NCBI RefSeq assembly: GCF_044359855.1
Contig: NZ_CP132291.1
Location: 1,054,001-1,118,000 of the forward strand
DNA length: 64,000 nucleotides
Reading direction: 5' to 3'
Origin: Rummeliibacillus pycnus_A
GTDB taxonomy: Bacteria; Bacillota; Bacilli; Bacillales_A; Planococcaceae
Made by a program: the position numbers and the translations under genes. Positions 7,961-16,177 of this stretch are shown one piece after another (the first letter of the stretch is position 1; every line of letters starts with the position of its first letter). Under the pieces are notes generated by a model. It was not told the DNA's origin, made no database searches, and saw only the letters and a program-made list of their open reading frames with translations.

Positions 7961-8194
7961 CTACGTGTTGGATACTCTAATTGTTTTATCCAACACTAGG
8001 TCAATTTCTAATAGTTCATCTCTTACCGGACAGTTTAGCATTGCTTCGTATAATTGTTGGGCTCTCTATATGGACATCCAGTACACCGATTATCAAAAAG
8101 AAACTTCTGCCAATCTAGTGCCGTTTGGCGTAATTCCAATTTTGAAGCCATTTCTATTCACATCACGTTTTATTATTTTTTTATAAAAATGCAT
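7961..8194 (-). pseudogene. Broken small cysteine-rich protein gene
   Basis: Three consecutive frames together give one plausible protein: MHFYKKIIKRDVNRNGFKIG, GITPNGTRLAEVSF, then DNRCTGCPYREPNNYTKQ, then LNCPVRDELLEIDLVLDKTI, ending at 7961. Two single-base shifts, near 8095 and 8040, are needed to join them. The CxxCP motif followed by a second CP suggests a zinc-binding knuckle. I do not recognise the family. Confidence 0.4.
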
Positions 8195-8250
8195 CTTTCA
8201 ATTTACTTAACCGTATAATCTATTAACAATTTGGTAAAAATGGAGATAAG

Positions 8251-8273
8251 ACGGTTTCATGGACCGTCTTGAA
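8251..8273. repeat. Short perfect hairpin
   Basis: AAGACGGT and ACCGTCTT form an 8-bp stem with a 7-base loop. It could act as a weak terminator on either strand. Confidence 0.4.
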
Positions 8274-8298
8274 ATTTCTCCTTATTCTTTTAGTACGC

Positions 8299-8333
8299 AC
8301 GTTTGAATTACCGTTCAAGCGTGTTTTTTTTAT
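8299..8333 (+). terminator. Terminator-like hairpin, plus orientation
   Basis: CACGTTTGAA and TTCAAGCGTG form the stem and TTTTTTT follows on the plus strand. No plus-strand gene is recognised upstream. Confidence 0.5.
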
Positions 8334-8516
8334 TATGAAATTACCCATAATGCATTACCCTTTGCAAACTTGTTATATTCATCTTCCAATCGTTCATCGC
8401 ACCAATGATTATAAAACCCTCTATGCATTATCTTTGTAATAAAAAATTCCTAAAATAATAAAAATCACAAGCAATATAGTCCATACATACCAATTTTCAA
8501 TAAGTATATTAATCAT
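8333..8516 (-). pseudogene. Tiny membrane-protein gene, two overlapping 31-codon frames
   Basis: An AAGGATGAAGAG-type ribosome binding site precedes ATG 8516, which opens 31 codons with one transmembrane helix (WYVWTILLVIFIILGIFYYK) and ends at 8421. A second 31-codon frame (ATG 8428, MHRGFYNHWCDERLEDEYNK) overlaps its end by eight bases and stops at 8333. Either two coupled miniature genes or one ~62-residue protein split by a one-base shift near 8423. Confidence 0.35.
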
Positions 8517-8532
8517 TACTCTTCATCCTTTT

Positions 8533-8742
8533 TTATTTATCATTAATATGTTCCGTTAGTTTATTATTTGTTTTAATGATGATTAACATACTTTTTGATT
8601 TATCTACGTAAGGCCCAGGAACTTTGTTTGTATAGCAGTAACTCTTCGATAATTTCAATGTCGTATTTTCTACGGGATGTTCACTATTTATTGCAGTTAT
8701 CTTTTTGTTTTCTCTACAGTTCAGAAACGATATTAAAAGTAT
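8533..8742 (-). CDS. Uncertain short ORF, possibly secreted or a remnant
   Basis: A frame with a hydrophobic stretch ILLISFLNC followed by RENKKITAINSEHPVENTTL, ending ...HINDK at 8533. The FLNC could be a lipobox-like end of a signal peptide, but no good start codon or ribosome binding site lies directly before it; the first in-frame ATG is inside the neighbouring terminator. Low certainty. Confidence 0.25.
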   Translation of the reverse strand: MLLISFLNCRENKKITAINSEHPVENTTLKLSKSYCYTNKVPGPYVDKSKSMLIIIKTNNKLTEHINDK

Positions 8743-8765
8743 ATGGACATGCTTGTGAAGAAAAA

Positions 8766-8816
8766 AAAATGTACCACTTGAAGTTTTCAAAAATACACTT
8801 CAAATATGATACATTT
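8766..8816 (-). terminator. Terminator of the yqjA-like gene
   Basis: Minus-strand AAATGTATCATATTTGAAG pairs with CTTCAAGTGGTACATTT, followed by a run of T. Confidence 0.8.
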
Positions 8817-8827
8817 TCATTTTTGAT

Positions 8828-9856
8828 TCAATTTTGGGGACTTTTTGGGGGACCATCCTGTTTTTCAACTTTGGATTTTTTCGCCAAACGTCTATATGAC
8901 GGGCTTATCCCCTTAAAATCCTGCTTAATCGCAAGGTATCTATCCATTTCTTCGATGAATTGATAAAGTGATGCCATTGCTAAAAACTTCTCATGTGTTG
9001 ATGGTAGTGGTAATTTCGCAAAGTCTATCTTTACATCTTCTAATTTACTGCGGTATTTTTTTGCAGTATTTCCTGAATGGACATTTTCAGATAACTCTTC
9101 CATAAAATCTGCAACAAGTTCAGATTGTTCTACAATTACGGGTAAGGTTGTAATCTTCGGTAATACCCTTTCAATAATTTCTAACTGTCGTTCACGAATA
9201 TCAAAATATTGATAGTAGAGATTTTCATGTCGAGTGAGATGATTTTCAACATCTTGATATGCAAGTGCCTTTGCTTTATTAATCACACTATTCGCTTCAA
9301 CAAGTTCTTTCCCATCCCAGCTCGTATCCCCATTACGCAAATATTTAGCAATTTCTTTAAAAATTGAACTATATTGTACCTCTATTTTCAAACGATATTC
9401 ATCTAATTTATGTCGTATATCCGGCATATACATATTCACTGCTAAAGCTGTACCAAAACCAATTAGCATTAAAGATAATTCGTTAGATACTAAACTCCAT
9501 GTGAAATTTGCAGTAGAAAATATATGTAAAATAATAACGACAGAAGATACGAATCCAGGTGTTACTTTAATCATAACGAGAATCGGTAAGAAGAATAAGA
9601 TCATTAACCCTAAAACCCATGAATGATACCCAAATAATTCAAAGAAGGAAACAGACATGATTATACCGATTAAAGTTGCCATAACCCTTGTATATACTGC
9701 ATGAATAGATTTTCGTTTCGTAGATTGTACACAAAGTATCGTTAAGATCCCTGCAGATGAAAAGAACTCCAATTGAAAGTATTGAGCAATTCCAATTGAT
9801 ATCGCTGCACCTAGCGCAGTTTTTAAAATTCGAGAGCCAATATGATACCTCTTCAC
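8828..9856 (-). CDS. yqjA: Aromatic acid exporter (ArAE)-family membrane protein, YqjA-like
   Basis: About 342 residues. Residues 1-150 hold roughly six transmembrane helices with the ArAE-type signature KTALGAAISIGIAQYF and STKRKSIHAVYTRVMATLIG; the remainder is a cytosolic helical domain ending in a basic, proline-containing tail. This is the layout of Bacillus YqjA (DUF939-type C-terminal domain). The best start is GTG 9856, with AGGGG eight bases upstream. It lies beside brxB as in B. subtilis. Substrate unknown; export of aromatic acids is the family annotation only. Confidence 0.8.
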   Translation of the reverse strand: MKRYHIGSRILKTALGAAISIGIAQYFQLEFFSSAGILTILCVQSTKRKSIHAVYTRVMATLIGIIMSVSFFELFGYHSWVLGLMILFFLPILVMIKVTPGFVSSVVIILHIFSTANFTWSLVSNELSLMLIGFGTALAVNMYMPDIRHKLDEYRLKIEVQYSSIFKEIAKYLRNGDTSWDGKELVEANSVINKAKALAYQDVENHLTRHENLYYQYFDIRERQLEIIERVLPKITTLPVIVEQSELVADFMEELSENVHSGNTAKKYRSKLEDVKIDFAKLPLPSTHEKFLAMASLYQFIEEMDRYLAIKQDFKGISPSYRRLAKKSKVEKQDGPPKSPQN

Positions 9857-9915
9857 TATTATCACCCCTAAAAAAAGAGCACTATAGTAAAATAGCGCTC
9901 TCTTTATTAAAATGA

Positions 9916-10356
9916 CTAAACTTCTTTACAATGCTCTTCGAAGTAAGCTTGAATCGAAGTAATAACTGACATTGGATCATGTCCTTCAATTTCATGACGT
10001 CCTATTTCTGCAACAAGTTGGCCATCTTTTAATAAAACGAATGATGGTGATGATGGAATGTGATCTTCACCAAAGTGCATACGTGCTTGCGCAGTAGCTT
10101 CTTTATCTTGACCTGCAAATACAGTTACTAAATGATCTGGACGTTTGTCATAGTTTACCGCATGAACAGCTGCTGGACGGGCAATACCACCTGCACAACC
10201 ACATACAGAGTTAACCATAACAAAAGTAGTACCTTCGCGTTTAAACGCTTCGTCTACTTCTTCAGGTGTTTTAAGTTCTTCATAGCCATTCGCAGTCATT
10301 TCACCGCGTGCTTGACGTAACATATCTTGCATAAATAAATCATAATCCATATTCAT
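9916..10356 (-). CDS. brxB: Bacilliredoxin BrxB (YqiW)
   Basis: A 146-residue DUF1094-family protein with the active-site CGC motif (C52, C54 in VNSVCGCAGG). Bacilliredoxins remove bacillithiol from S-bacillithiolated proteins in the cytosol, with Bdr/YpdA reducing the resulting mixed disulfide. AAAGGAG nine bases before the ATG supports the start. The yqjA-brxB neighbourhood matches the B. subtilis yqiW-yqjA arrangement, favouring BrxB over the BrxA/YphP paralogue. Confidence 0.9.
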   Translation of the reverse strand: MNMDYDLFMQDMLRQARGEMTANGYEELKTPEEVDEAFKREGTTFVMVNSVCGCAGGIARPAAVHAVNYDKRPDHLVTVFAGQDKEATAQARMHFGEDHIPSSPSFVLLKDGQLVAEIGRHEIEGHDPMSVITSIQAYFEEHCKEV

Positions 10357-10460
10357 AGAAAATCGCTCCTTTCAGCTTCAATTATTACTATAACAGGAGT
10401 AACAAAGGTTTTCAAAGTAGTTGTTTTAAAATCACATCAATTTAATCGGAATATTGTAAA

Positions 10461-10640
10461 CTAACCATCATGCGGATCTAACTTTCCAGTTCCCTTCAAA
10501 TAAAAATAAGTACCAAGTATAAATAAACCCGTGCAAATAAACATCATAAAACCATTCCATTTACTGTGAAACAGCGTTACATTTGTTAGAACTACGAATT
10601 GCATAAGAACAATTACAATATATAGCATTCTATGATTCAT
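10461..10640 (-). CDS. Small two-helix membrane protein
   Basis: A 59-residue protein with two hydrophobic segments and a short C-terminal tail GTGKLDPHDG. GGGAGG lies eight bases before ATG 10640. Family not recognised. It stands upstream of brxB on the same strand. Confidence 0.55.
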   Translation of the reverse strand: MNHRMLYIVIVLMQFVVLTNVTLFHSKWNGFMMFICTGLFILGTYFYLKGTGKLDPHDG

Positions 10641-10713
10641 CAATAATACCTCCCAAAATACACCTATGAAACTATATTCGACATCAGAACTTGAAATTCT
10701 TTTTACTTAGTTT

Positions 10714-10949
10714 GCCGCTCCAGATGGCGCTTTCCGCGGGCGTTTAGCCTCCTCGGAAGCTAAAACATCGTGCTCCTGCATCGCTTCGCTAGCTTCGTCG
10801 CAGAAAATTCTTTATGCGGGGCAAAAAGAATTTTTGCTTCACTGCGGGGTCTCACCTGTCTCGCAGGACATTGAATGAGCTTCCTTGAATTCGCACCTCA
10901 CAAAGAAAATGCGAATGCATTTTCGAGGACTCGCCATCTTCCGCTCCAT
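10714..10949. repeat. GC-rich palindromic intergenic repeat, copy 1
   Basis: Begins CCGCTCCAGATGGCGCTTTC and ends CGCCATCTTCCGCTCC, giving inverted ends (AGATGGCG/CGCCATCT). The core has TGCGGGGTCTCA and CGCAGGA motifs. It also carries the insert AAATGCGAATGCATTTTCGA shared with copy 6. Far more GC-rich than its surroundings and without a plausible gene. Confidence 0.85.
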
Positions 10950-11117
10950 AGACAATGTTCTAATAGATATGGCATATAACAATGCCCATTTAATGTTCGT
11001 CTATTTTATTAAATCTTTGAATTATGAAATTGATTCATGAATATAAATATAACAAAAATCTTATATTTTAGACATTTCCCACTTTAAAATTTATATAGTA
11101 ATGAAATTATAATATGG

Positions 11118-11144
11118 AAGATGACTAGAACTGCCATCTTCCTT
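11118..11144. terminator. Hairpin downstream of first dacC
   Basis: GGAAGATG and CATCTTCC form an 8-bp stem. The T-rich tail is on the plus strand, so its efficiency for the minus-strand gene is doubtful. Confidence 0.4.
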
Positions 11145-11151
11145 TTGATAT

Positions 11152-12609
11152 TCACAATTCCTTTGCCATTGCTTCTACAATCTCATCAATAGTAGGAACC
11201 GTACCTTTTTGATTTTGCACTAAAATACTAAATGTATAAGGCATACCACTGCTTCCAATTAAATAACCACTTAAAGTATTGACACCATCGATTGCGCCTG
11301 TTTTCGCAAAAACTCTACCTTCAGTAAATGGAGTTTTTAAACGATTTCGGAGTGAGCCACCAATCATTCTGTCTGAGTTTGCAGCAACCGGTAAACTATT
11401 GAAAAAAGTACCGTACCACTGTTTTTCTCCTTTAACAATGAATAATAGCTGTGTTAAATCAATACTAGAAACGCTATTATTATTTGACATACCAGAGCCG
11501 TCTACAAAAAACCAATCATCAATGTTTAGCTGTCTGGATGTCGCATATTGTTTCAAAACCCTTAAACCTGCTTTTGTACTTCCCTGATCCATCCTTACTT
11601 TCCCCATTGTCTTTACTAAAATATCTGCGATACCGTTATTACTTAATTTCATATAAGGTACCATTAATTGAGAAAGTGGAATGGATTGTTTTTGTACAAT
11701 TAGTGTTGCGTTTGTTGGTGTTTTTCCATGATAAAATTTATCCAGGGAATATTGAATGTTATGTTTTTCAAGTGCGTGTTTAAATAACAATAGTGTATGC
11801 ATTGTAGGATTGGGAACAGTGATCCATTCTTTCCAACTCTTATTGATAGGTAAATTCCCGCTAACTACCACTTTATTTTTCCTATATTCACGCTCAATTT
11901 TCAACGTACTATATTGATTTGCAGCAACTGTTTTGGCATGATTTTCAATGACTAATTCGCCCAACTCAGGTGTAATCGTAAGTCTTGGTTTCTCTCCAAT
12001 TGTCTTGCCCAGTGCTTCAACAATAACTGTGCCAGAATCGTAATCGCTATCTGGTGAAAGTGTTAATGCCGTAATCGGCGCTGCATAATAATAAGACTCA
12101 TCATCCTTTTTAATGTCTGGTGTGAGTAAATCTAGATCAAACCAGAAATCATCACCAACAATTCGACCATCTATTTTCTTAATTCCTTGATCAGAAAAAA
12201 AAGAAGCAAATTGATCAAGATCTTCAACAGTTAATGTAGGGTCACCAGTACCTTGTATATAAAGATCACCATGCAATATTCCATTTTTCACATCACCAGT
12301 AGTATAAATATTTGTCCTAAATCGATAATTTTCACCTAATTCAGTTAATGCAGCAGCACTCGTTAACAGCTTCATATTAGAAGCTGGCTTTTGCTGCCTA
12401 TTCCCATTGAAATCATAAATGACTTTTCCAAAATCATCTCGAATTGCGATACTTACTTCAGCATTAGCCATTTTTTCGTTTACAATCTTCTTGACTAATT
12501 GATCGAGTCTTTGAATTGTTGAGGTATTGGCTTCAGCTGATGTATGTACACTTATCAAACAAAAAACGAGCATACACGAAATAAGAAGCATGCTTATCTT
12601 TTTTTGCAT
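11152..12609 (-). CDS. dacC: D-Ala-D-Ala carboxypeptidase/endopeptidase, PBP4/DacC type (paralogue 1)
   Basis: A 485-residue peptidase S13 (class C penicillin-binding) protein with an N-terminal signal peptide (cleavage near SAEA). The catalytic SxxK is S77-NMK80, the SxN motif is SNN in KLSNNGIAD, and KTG occurs in VFAKTGAIDG. It trims or cleaves peptidoglycan stem peptides outside the membrane. A close paralogue lies at 19082-20536, sharing nearly every motif. Its leader shares a 12-bp palindrome with that paralogue. In B. subtilis PBP4a (DacC) is stationary-phase expressed; that is family knowledge. Confidence 0.9.
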   Translation of the reverse strand: MQKKISMLLISCMLVFCLISVHTSAEANTSTIQRLDQLVKKIVNEKMANAEVSIAIRDDFGKVIYDFNGNRQQKPASNMKLLTSAAALTELGENYRFRTNIYTTGDVKNGILHGDLYIQGTGDPTLTVEDLDQFASFFSDQGIKKIDGRIVGDDFWFDLDLLTPDIKKDDESYYYAAPITALTLSPDSDYDSGTVIVEALGKTIGEKPRLTITPELGELVIENHAKTVAANQYSTLKIEREYRKNKVVVSGNLPINKSWKEWITVPNPTMHTLLLFKHALEKHNIQYSLDKFYHGKTPTNATLIVQKQSIPLSQLMVPYMKLSNNGIADILVKTMGKVRMDQGSTKAGLRVLKQYATSRQLNIDDWFFVDGSGMSNNNSVSSIDLTQLLFIVKGEKQWYGTFFNSLPVAANSDRMIGGSLRNRLKTPFTEGRVFAKTGAIDGVNTLSGYLIGSSGMPYTFSILVQNQKGTVPTIDEIVEAMAKEL

Positions 12610-12627
12610 TGGATCTCTCCTTGACGG

Positions 12628-12639
12628 TAGAATATTCTA
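12628..12639. promoter_or_regulatory. 12-bp palindrome in dacC leader
   Basis: TAGAATATTCTA, perfectly palindromic, 18 bases before the start codon, just upstream of the ribosome binding site. The same sequence is at the same distance before the second paralogue. Confidence 0.5.
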
Positions 12640-12739
12640 ACTTTTAAGGTGATATTTCAATTGTGAATTTGGAAGTTATGGAATTAACACCACTATTTTG
12701 CCCATTTTAAAGAACAAAATTACATCGGAAGAAAAATTA

Positions 12740-13174
12740 TCATTTTTTATTTACTTCATAACATTCGAGCCATTTTTCCATAGACATTCGAGCTACTAAC
12801 TCTCCTATCAAATCGTAAGGAATATTTTTGGTACTTGTAAATCGAATACAGCTTTTCCCCATATTTAATTTTGTCGGCACTCTTTTACTATATTCGTCTT
12901 GGAACCATTGTAATAATTCTGCATTTCCGTAGATGCCCATATGATATAGTGCAATATGTCTTTTTTGTACACCTAAACTGATAAATGGCAACGGCGTATT
13001 CGGCGTTACATGATAACCACTAGGATAAGTCGTTAATGGCACAACATATGAAATCATGTTATATTGCATCACTTTTTCAAAACCCTCTGGTATATTGTCA
13101 TCAACTTCATTCATAAGTCGAATATATGCATCTTTCCATTTATCATCAATTGAATTAATATATTCTTCAAACAT
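12740..13174 (-). CDS. DUF1801 domain-containing protein
   Basis: About 144 residues, with the DUF1801 features MQYNMISYVVPL, PFISLGVQKRHIALYHMG and KLNMGKSCIRF. The fold is thought to be iron chaperone (frataxin-like)-related, but function is not established. I start at ATG 13174 because GGAGGATATAGT lies directly before it; the longer frame runs back into a repeat-like segment. Monocistronic. Confidence 0.8.
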   Translation of the reverse strand: MFEEYINSIDDKWKDAYIRLMNEVDDNIPEGFEKVMQYNMISYVVPLTTYPSGYHVTPNTPLPFISLGVQKRHIALYHMGIYGNAELLQWFQDEYSKRVPTKLNMGKSCIRFTSTKNIPYDLIGELVARMSMEKWLECYEVNKK

Positions 13175-13286
13175 ACTATATCCTCCATTTTTTAATTCAT
13201 CTGAATCAATTTCATATATCCATTTTCGGACTTTAAATACGAACATTTCAACATATTTACTTTTTAATATTCAGATTCGGATGTTA

Positions 13287-13394
13287 CGCTACAGATGGCG
13301 CTTTCCACGGGCTTGTCTTCAATCTACTCGTCACTACGTTCCTGCGGGGCTTTCAGCTCAAGCTTTTCCCGTAGGAGTCGCCGTCTTCCGCTCC
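13287..13394. repeat. GC-rich palindromic intergenic repeat, copy 2
   Basis: CGCTACAGATGGCGCTTTCC at the left and GTCGCCGTCTTCCGCTCC at the right, with TGCGGGGCTTTCAGCT in the centre. Similarity to copy 4 extends further left, to about 13218. Confidence 0.8.
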
Positions 13395-13527
13395 ACAATT
13401 AACAAAGTTGGATAAAATTAAATATTCGTATATTTCATATTAATTTTGCATTATGAAATTGATTGATCTAGATTGTTTTATTTAAAATAATTTACAATTA
13501 TAGGTCCTCCCTCCTATAACCATAACA

Positions 13528-13572
13528 AAAACATCCGAACTCAATCAATGAATTCGAACGATTTTTGTTTGG
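13528..13572. terminator. Hairpin with T-rich tail
   Basis: ATCCGAACTC pairs imperfectly with GAATTCGAACGAT and is followed by TTTTTGTTT. No gene is directly upstream on the plus strand. Confidence 0.35.
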
Positions 13573-13579
13573 TGATTTA

Positions 13580-13762
13580 CAATAAATTCGTTAAAATCCA
13601 AATAAAGGTGTTTTTTAATAAAGATATCAAAAAATACCCATTGTTCTTCCACAATCTGTTTAGGTTGTTGAGGATTGTTTTAAAGCAACCGGAGATTTAA
13701 GTTGAAATATTTCTTGGGTATTTTGTGGGTTATCACTTAAACTAACGAATTGGAATTTATTG
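13580..13762. repeat. ~183-bp imperfect palindrome, candidate MITE
   Basis: Left end CAATAAATTCGTTAAAATCC and right end AACGAATTGGAATTTATTG are inverted copies. Inner pairs also match: AAAAAATACCC against GGGTATTTT, and ACAATC against GATTGT at the centre. It occupies the space in front of the GNAT gene and holds no ORF. Confidence 0.5.
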
Positions 13763-13812
13763 AAGGGTAAGGTTTTATTAAATTTATAATTGCTAGTGGG
13801 AGGGAATTCAGA

Positions 13813-14361
13813 GTGCTTACTACTGTTGAGATTAGACGGCCAAGAATTGAGAACATTAAAGAGTTAAATTATTTCTTTAGGCTGGTGATTACAGACACGT
13901 TTACTAAAGAAGGTATCGGAGAAAAATTGGATGACATAGAAGATGAAATCGAAGCTAAGGAAAAATACTTAGAAAGTGATTTTGAAAGTAATGGGGAAAA
14001 TCGATATTTTTTGATTGCTTTATATGATGATAAAATTATTGGTTCGATCGAATACGGTCCAGCAAGCGAGTTGATATGCAATTGTACAAAAAATGCTTTA
14101 AATAATCTAATTGAGATTGGTACAGTATTTGTTCATCCTGACTATCAGAGGAATGGGGTAGGTAATTTACTCTTAAATTCAATGTATATTACTTTACAAC
14201 AAAGGGGCATAGAAGAATTTTGTTTAGATAGTGGATATATTCGTGCACAAAAAATCTGGAAAAAGAAATTTGGAGATCCTGATTATTTGTTAAAGGATTA
14301 TTGGGACGAAGGATATGATCATATGATTTGGAGAATCAAGGTCGAAAATTTATTAAAATAG
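13813..14361 (+). CDS. GNAT-family N-acetyltransferase
   Basis: A 182-residue protein with the acetyl-CoA binding motif VFVHPDYQRNGVGNLLLNSM near residue 115. An N-terminal VEIRRPRIENIKELNYFF opens the fold. It uses a GTG start preceded by GGGAGGGAAT. The acceptor substrate is unknown. It is a single plus-strand gene ended by the strong hairpin at 14493-14530. Confidence 0.85.
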   Translation: MLTTVEIRRPRIENIKELNYFFRLVITDTFTKEGIGEKLDDIEDEIEAKEKYLESDFESNGENRYFLIALYDDKIIGSIEYGPASELICNCTKNALNNLIEIGTVFVHPDYQRNGVGNLLLNSMYITLQQRGIEEFCLDSGYIRAQKIWKKKFGDPDYLLKDYWDEGYDHMIWRIKVENLLK

Positions 14362-14492
14362 GCTTTTTCCCGTTTTGAATTACCTATCAGCGAAAATCGA
14401 AGTGAGATACAAATTTGCCTTGTTAAACTATAGCCCCTGTTAATTGAAGTTGAGGTGCCGATTAAAAACATTAAAATTCACTTATAAAAACG

Positions 14493-14530
14493 TAAAGGAG
14501 ACACTACTTAAATTGTAGTATCTCCTTTTA
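14493..14530. terminator. Bidirectional terminator
   Basis: AAAGGAGACACTAC and GTAGTATCTCCTTTT form a long stem with A- and T-rich flanks; it serves the GNAT gene on plus and possibly the opposing DUF6440 gene on minus. Confidence 0.8.
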
Positions 14531-14643
14531 AAGTTCTTTAAAAAGATTTAGTTCAGCTTTACTTCTGAAATTAAAACAGATAATAAAATTGTTTATTCCT
14601 TATAGAACTAAAGCTACCATATAGTTGAACAAGATAAAGTGTT

Positions 14644-14853
14644 TTATTCATTATTTGGTTTTATCATTGGTTTTCCATCCTTATCCAATAACGGCGTAAT
14701 TCCACCTGCATATCCACCCCAACTAAATAAATAATGAATTCCTGTTTCTCTATCTACTATTATTCTGTTGCCATTAGCCACGCCATTTTCTGTAAGGATT
14801 TCTTCAAATCTCTTCTTAGAACCTTTATTCTTCTCTGAGTCTTTATTAAATAT
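14644..14853 (-). pseudogene. DUF6440 family gene lacking a normal start codon
   Basis: The frame reads FNKDSEKNKGSKKRFEEILT then IIVDRETGIHYLFSWGGYAG and GITPLLDKDGKPMIK, which I recognise as the small DUF6440 family. The codon where translation should begin, at 14853-14851, is ATA, although GAGGGAG stands six bases before it. An in-frame stop lies further upstream. Either the start ATG has mutated or a rare AUA start is used. Length (69 residues) is otherwise normal. Confidence 0.6.
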
Positions 14854-15150
14854 TTTTTCTCCCTCATATTCATTTAAATGTTAACACTATTACTGAATTC
14901 CAAATAACACCTTTATATACTACGTTTTTATCAGGTAATTATTACAAAACCACCAAAAAGTAGGCAACTCACTCGAAAACAGCCCATTGTATTAACCTCC
15001 ACTTTAGTTGAACAATATCTATCTTTTAAATTTTCTGCAGAGTATGGGAATAACAATGTTTTTAATTGCTTATTATTAAAGTTTTTTCAAAAATGCATGG
15101 ATAGAAAATCTAGTAAATTTAAAGCTTACTATAACTATTTATATAATTGT
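14854..15150. other. Intergenic, no gene seen
   Basis: AT-rich; no frame with ribosome binding site and coding character recognised on either strand. Confidence 0.5.
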
Positions 15151-15789
15151 TTATTTTCCGGAACTCTTCAATCTTTTCACCATGGTAGGAATTTCTTCCT
15201 TTACTTTTGTAGCGTATGTATAATCACCGAAGCAATAGGGATAACGAAAGTTTCCTTTAAACTCTCCGCATGTATACAATTTCGGATTGCGAATGACCTG
15301 AATTTCGGAATATTCTTTGGCTAAATTCTCATTGTGTTTGAATCCATTTTTAGCAACATAGTAGATATAACCAGGCCCCATGTTATAGCTTTGTATAATG
15401 GTATCCATATCTACATCATATTCATTTCCAAGCGTATACATTTGATAAAAATGGTCAACTCCTTGTTGGATGCTAAAATGAGGGTCGCGAATTTCATTTC
15501 TTTTTAAACCGGCCGACTCAGAAGCCTGCATTGGATCTTTACCTTCACCACGACTTTCCTGATACATAATAGTCATTAAAACCGGGGTAAGTGAAACGAT
15601 GTCATGTTTTTTTAATTCTTCTTCAATGTCTGTTTCATAAGACATAACTTTATTGGTTGATTGTGGGGAGAAAAAGTAGTAAGAACTACTTATCAAATGT
15701 CTCAACTCATTTCCCCCTACTGCAAAAGCCCCCAAAAAGGCAAGCAATACAATGAAAATATTGAAAAGACATTTAAGGCGTTTTTTCAC
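15151..15789 (-). CDS. Lysozyme-fold (lytic transglycosylase-like) exported protein
   Basis: About 212 residues. An N-terminal membrane anchor (LFNIFIVLLAFLGAFAVGG) is followed by a lysozyme-like domain. The probable catalytic glutamate is in IMYQESRGEGKDPMQASES, and QSYNMGPGYIYYVA is typical of the 'lysozyme_like' family related to YocA and CwlT N-terminal domains. It would cleave glycan strands at the cell surface. The start is GTG 15789, preceded by GGGGGAG. Confidence 0.8.
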   Translation of the reverse strand: MKKRLKCLFNIFIVLLAFLGAFAVGGNELRHLISSSYYFFSPQSTNKVMSYETDIEEELKKHDIVSLTPVLMTIMYQESRGEGKDPMQASESAGLKRNEIRDPHFSIQQGVDHFYQMYTLGNEYDVDMDTIIQSYNMGPGYIYYVAKNGFKHNENLAKEYSEIQVIRNPKLYTCGEFKGNFRYPYCFGDYTYATKVKEEIPTMVKRLKSSGK

Positions 15790-15893
15790 TGTTCTCCCCC
15801 TTTCTCTATGTACGGTGTAAATCAATACTACTAAAAACATACTAAGCTTAATATTGATCTTTTTACTAGTTCTTATAATCTATTTGTTTACAA

Positions 15894-16052
15894 CTACTCT
15901 TTTGAATTTGTGGCATCTGCATCAAGTTGTTCCTCTTTATGAATAGTTGATGCATCGATTTCTGGATTTTTAAGATGATTGGATGATCCCTTTAACAGAT
16001 ATTCCCTATCGACCATTCCGATATTTTCAAAGATCAATATTCGCGAGTTTAC
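15894..16052 (-). pseudogene. 3' remnant of an unrecognised gene
   Basis: An open frame reading LIFENIGMVDREYLLKGSSN and ending in QLDADATNSKE at 15894, without a good start or ribosome binding site. Family not recognised. Confidence 0.3.
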
Positions 16053-16134
16053 TAAGTATTCTCATTGAAAAAGATTTTTCCATTTGTATCATAAATAATA
16101 TTCTCCATTAATAATAGCAAAGTATTCAAGAAGA

Positions 16135-16177
16135 ATATACTATTTTCGTTGACAAATTGTCAACGAAAATAGTATAT
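16135..16177. repeat. Near-perfect 43-bp palindrome
   Basis: A 19-bp perfect stem (ATATACTATTTTCGTTGAC and its complement) around a 5-base centre. The core TTGACAAATTGTCAA recurs at 21465-21479. It is not followed by a T-run, so a terminator is unlikely. It abuts an integrase remnant. Confidence 0.75.

Noticed and set aside
8595..8963. Plus-strand 122-residue frame
   Set aside because: Antisense to the yqjA-like gene end and its terminator; no ribosome binding site.
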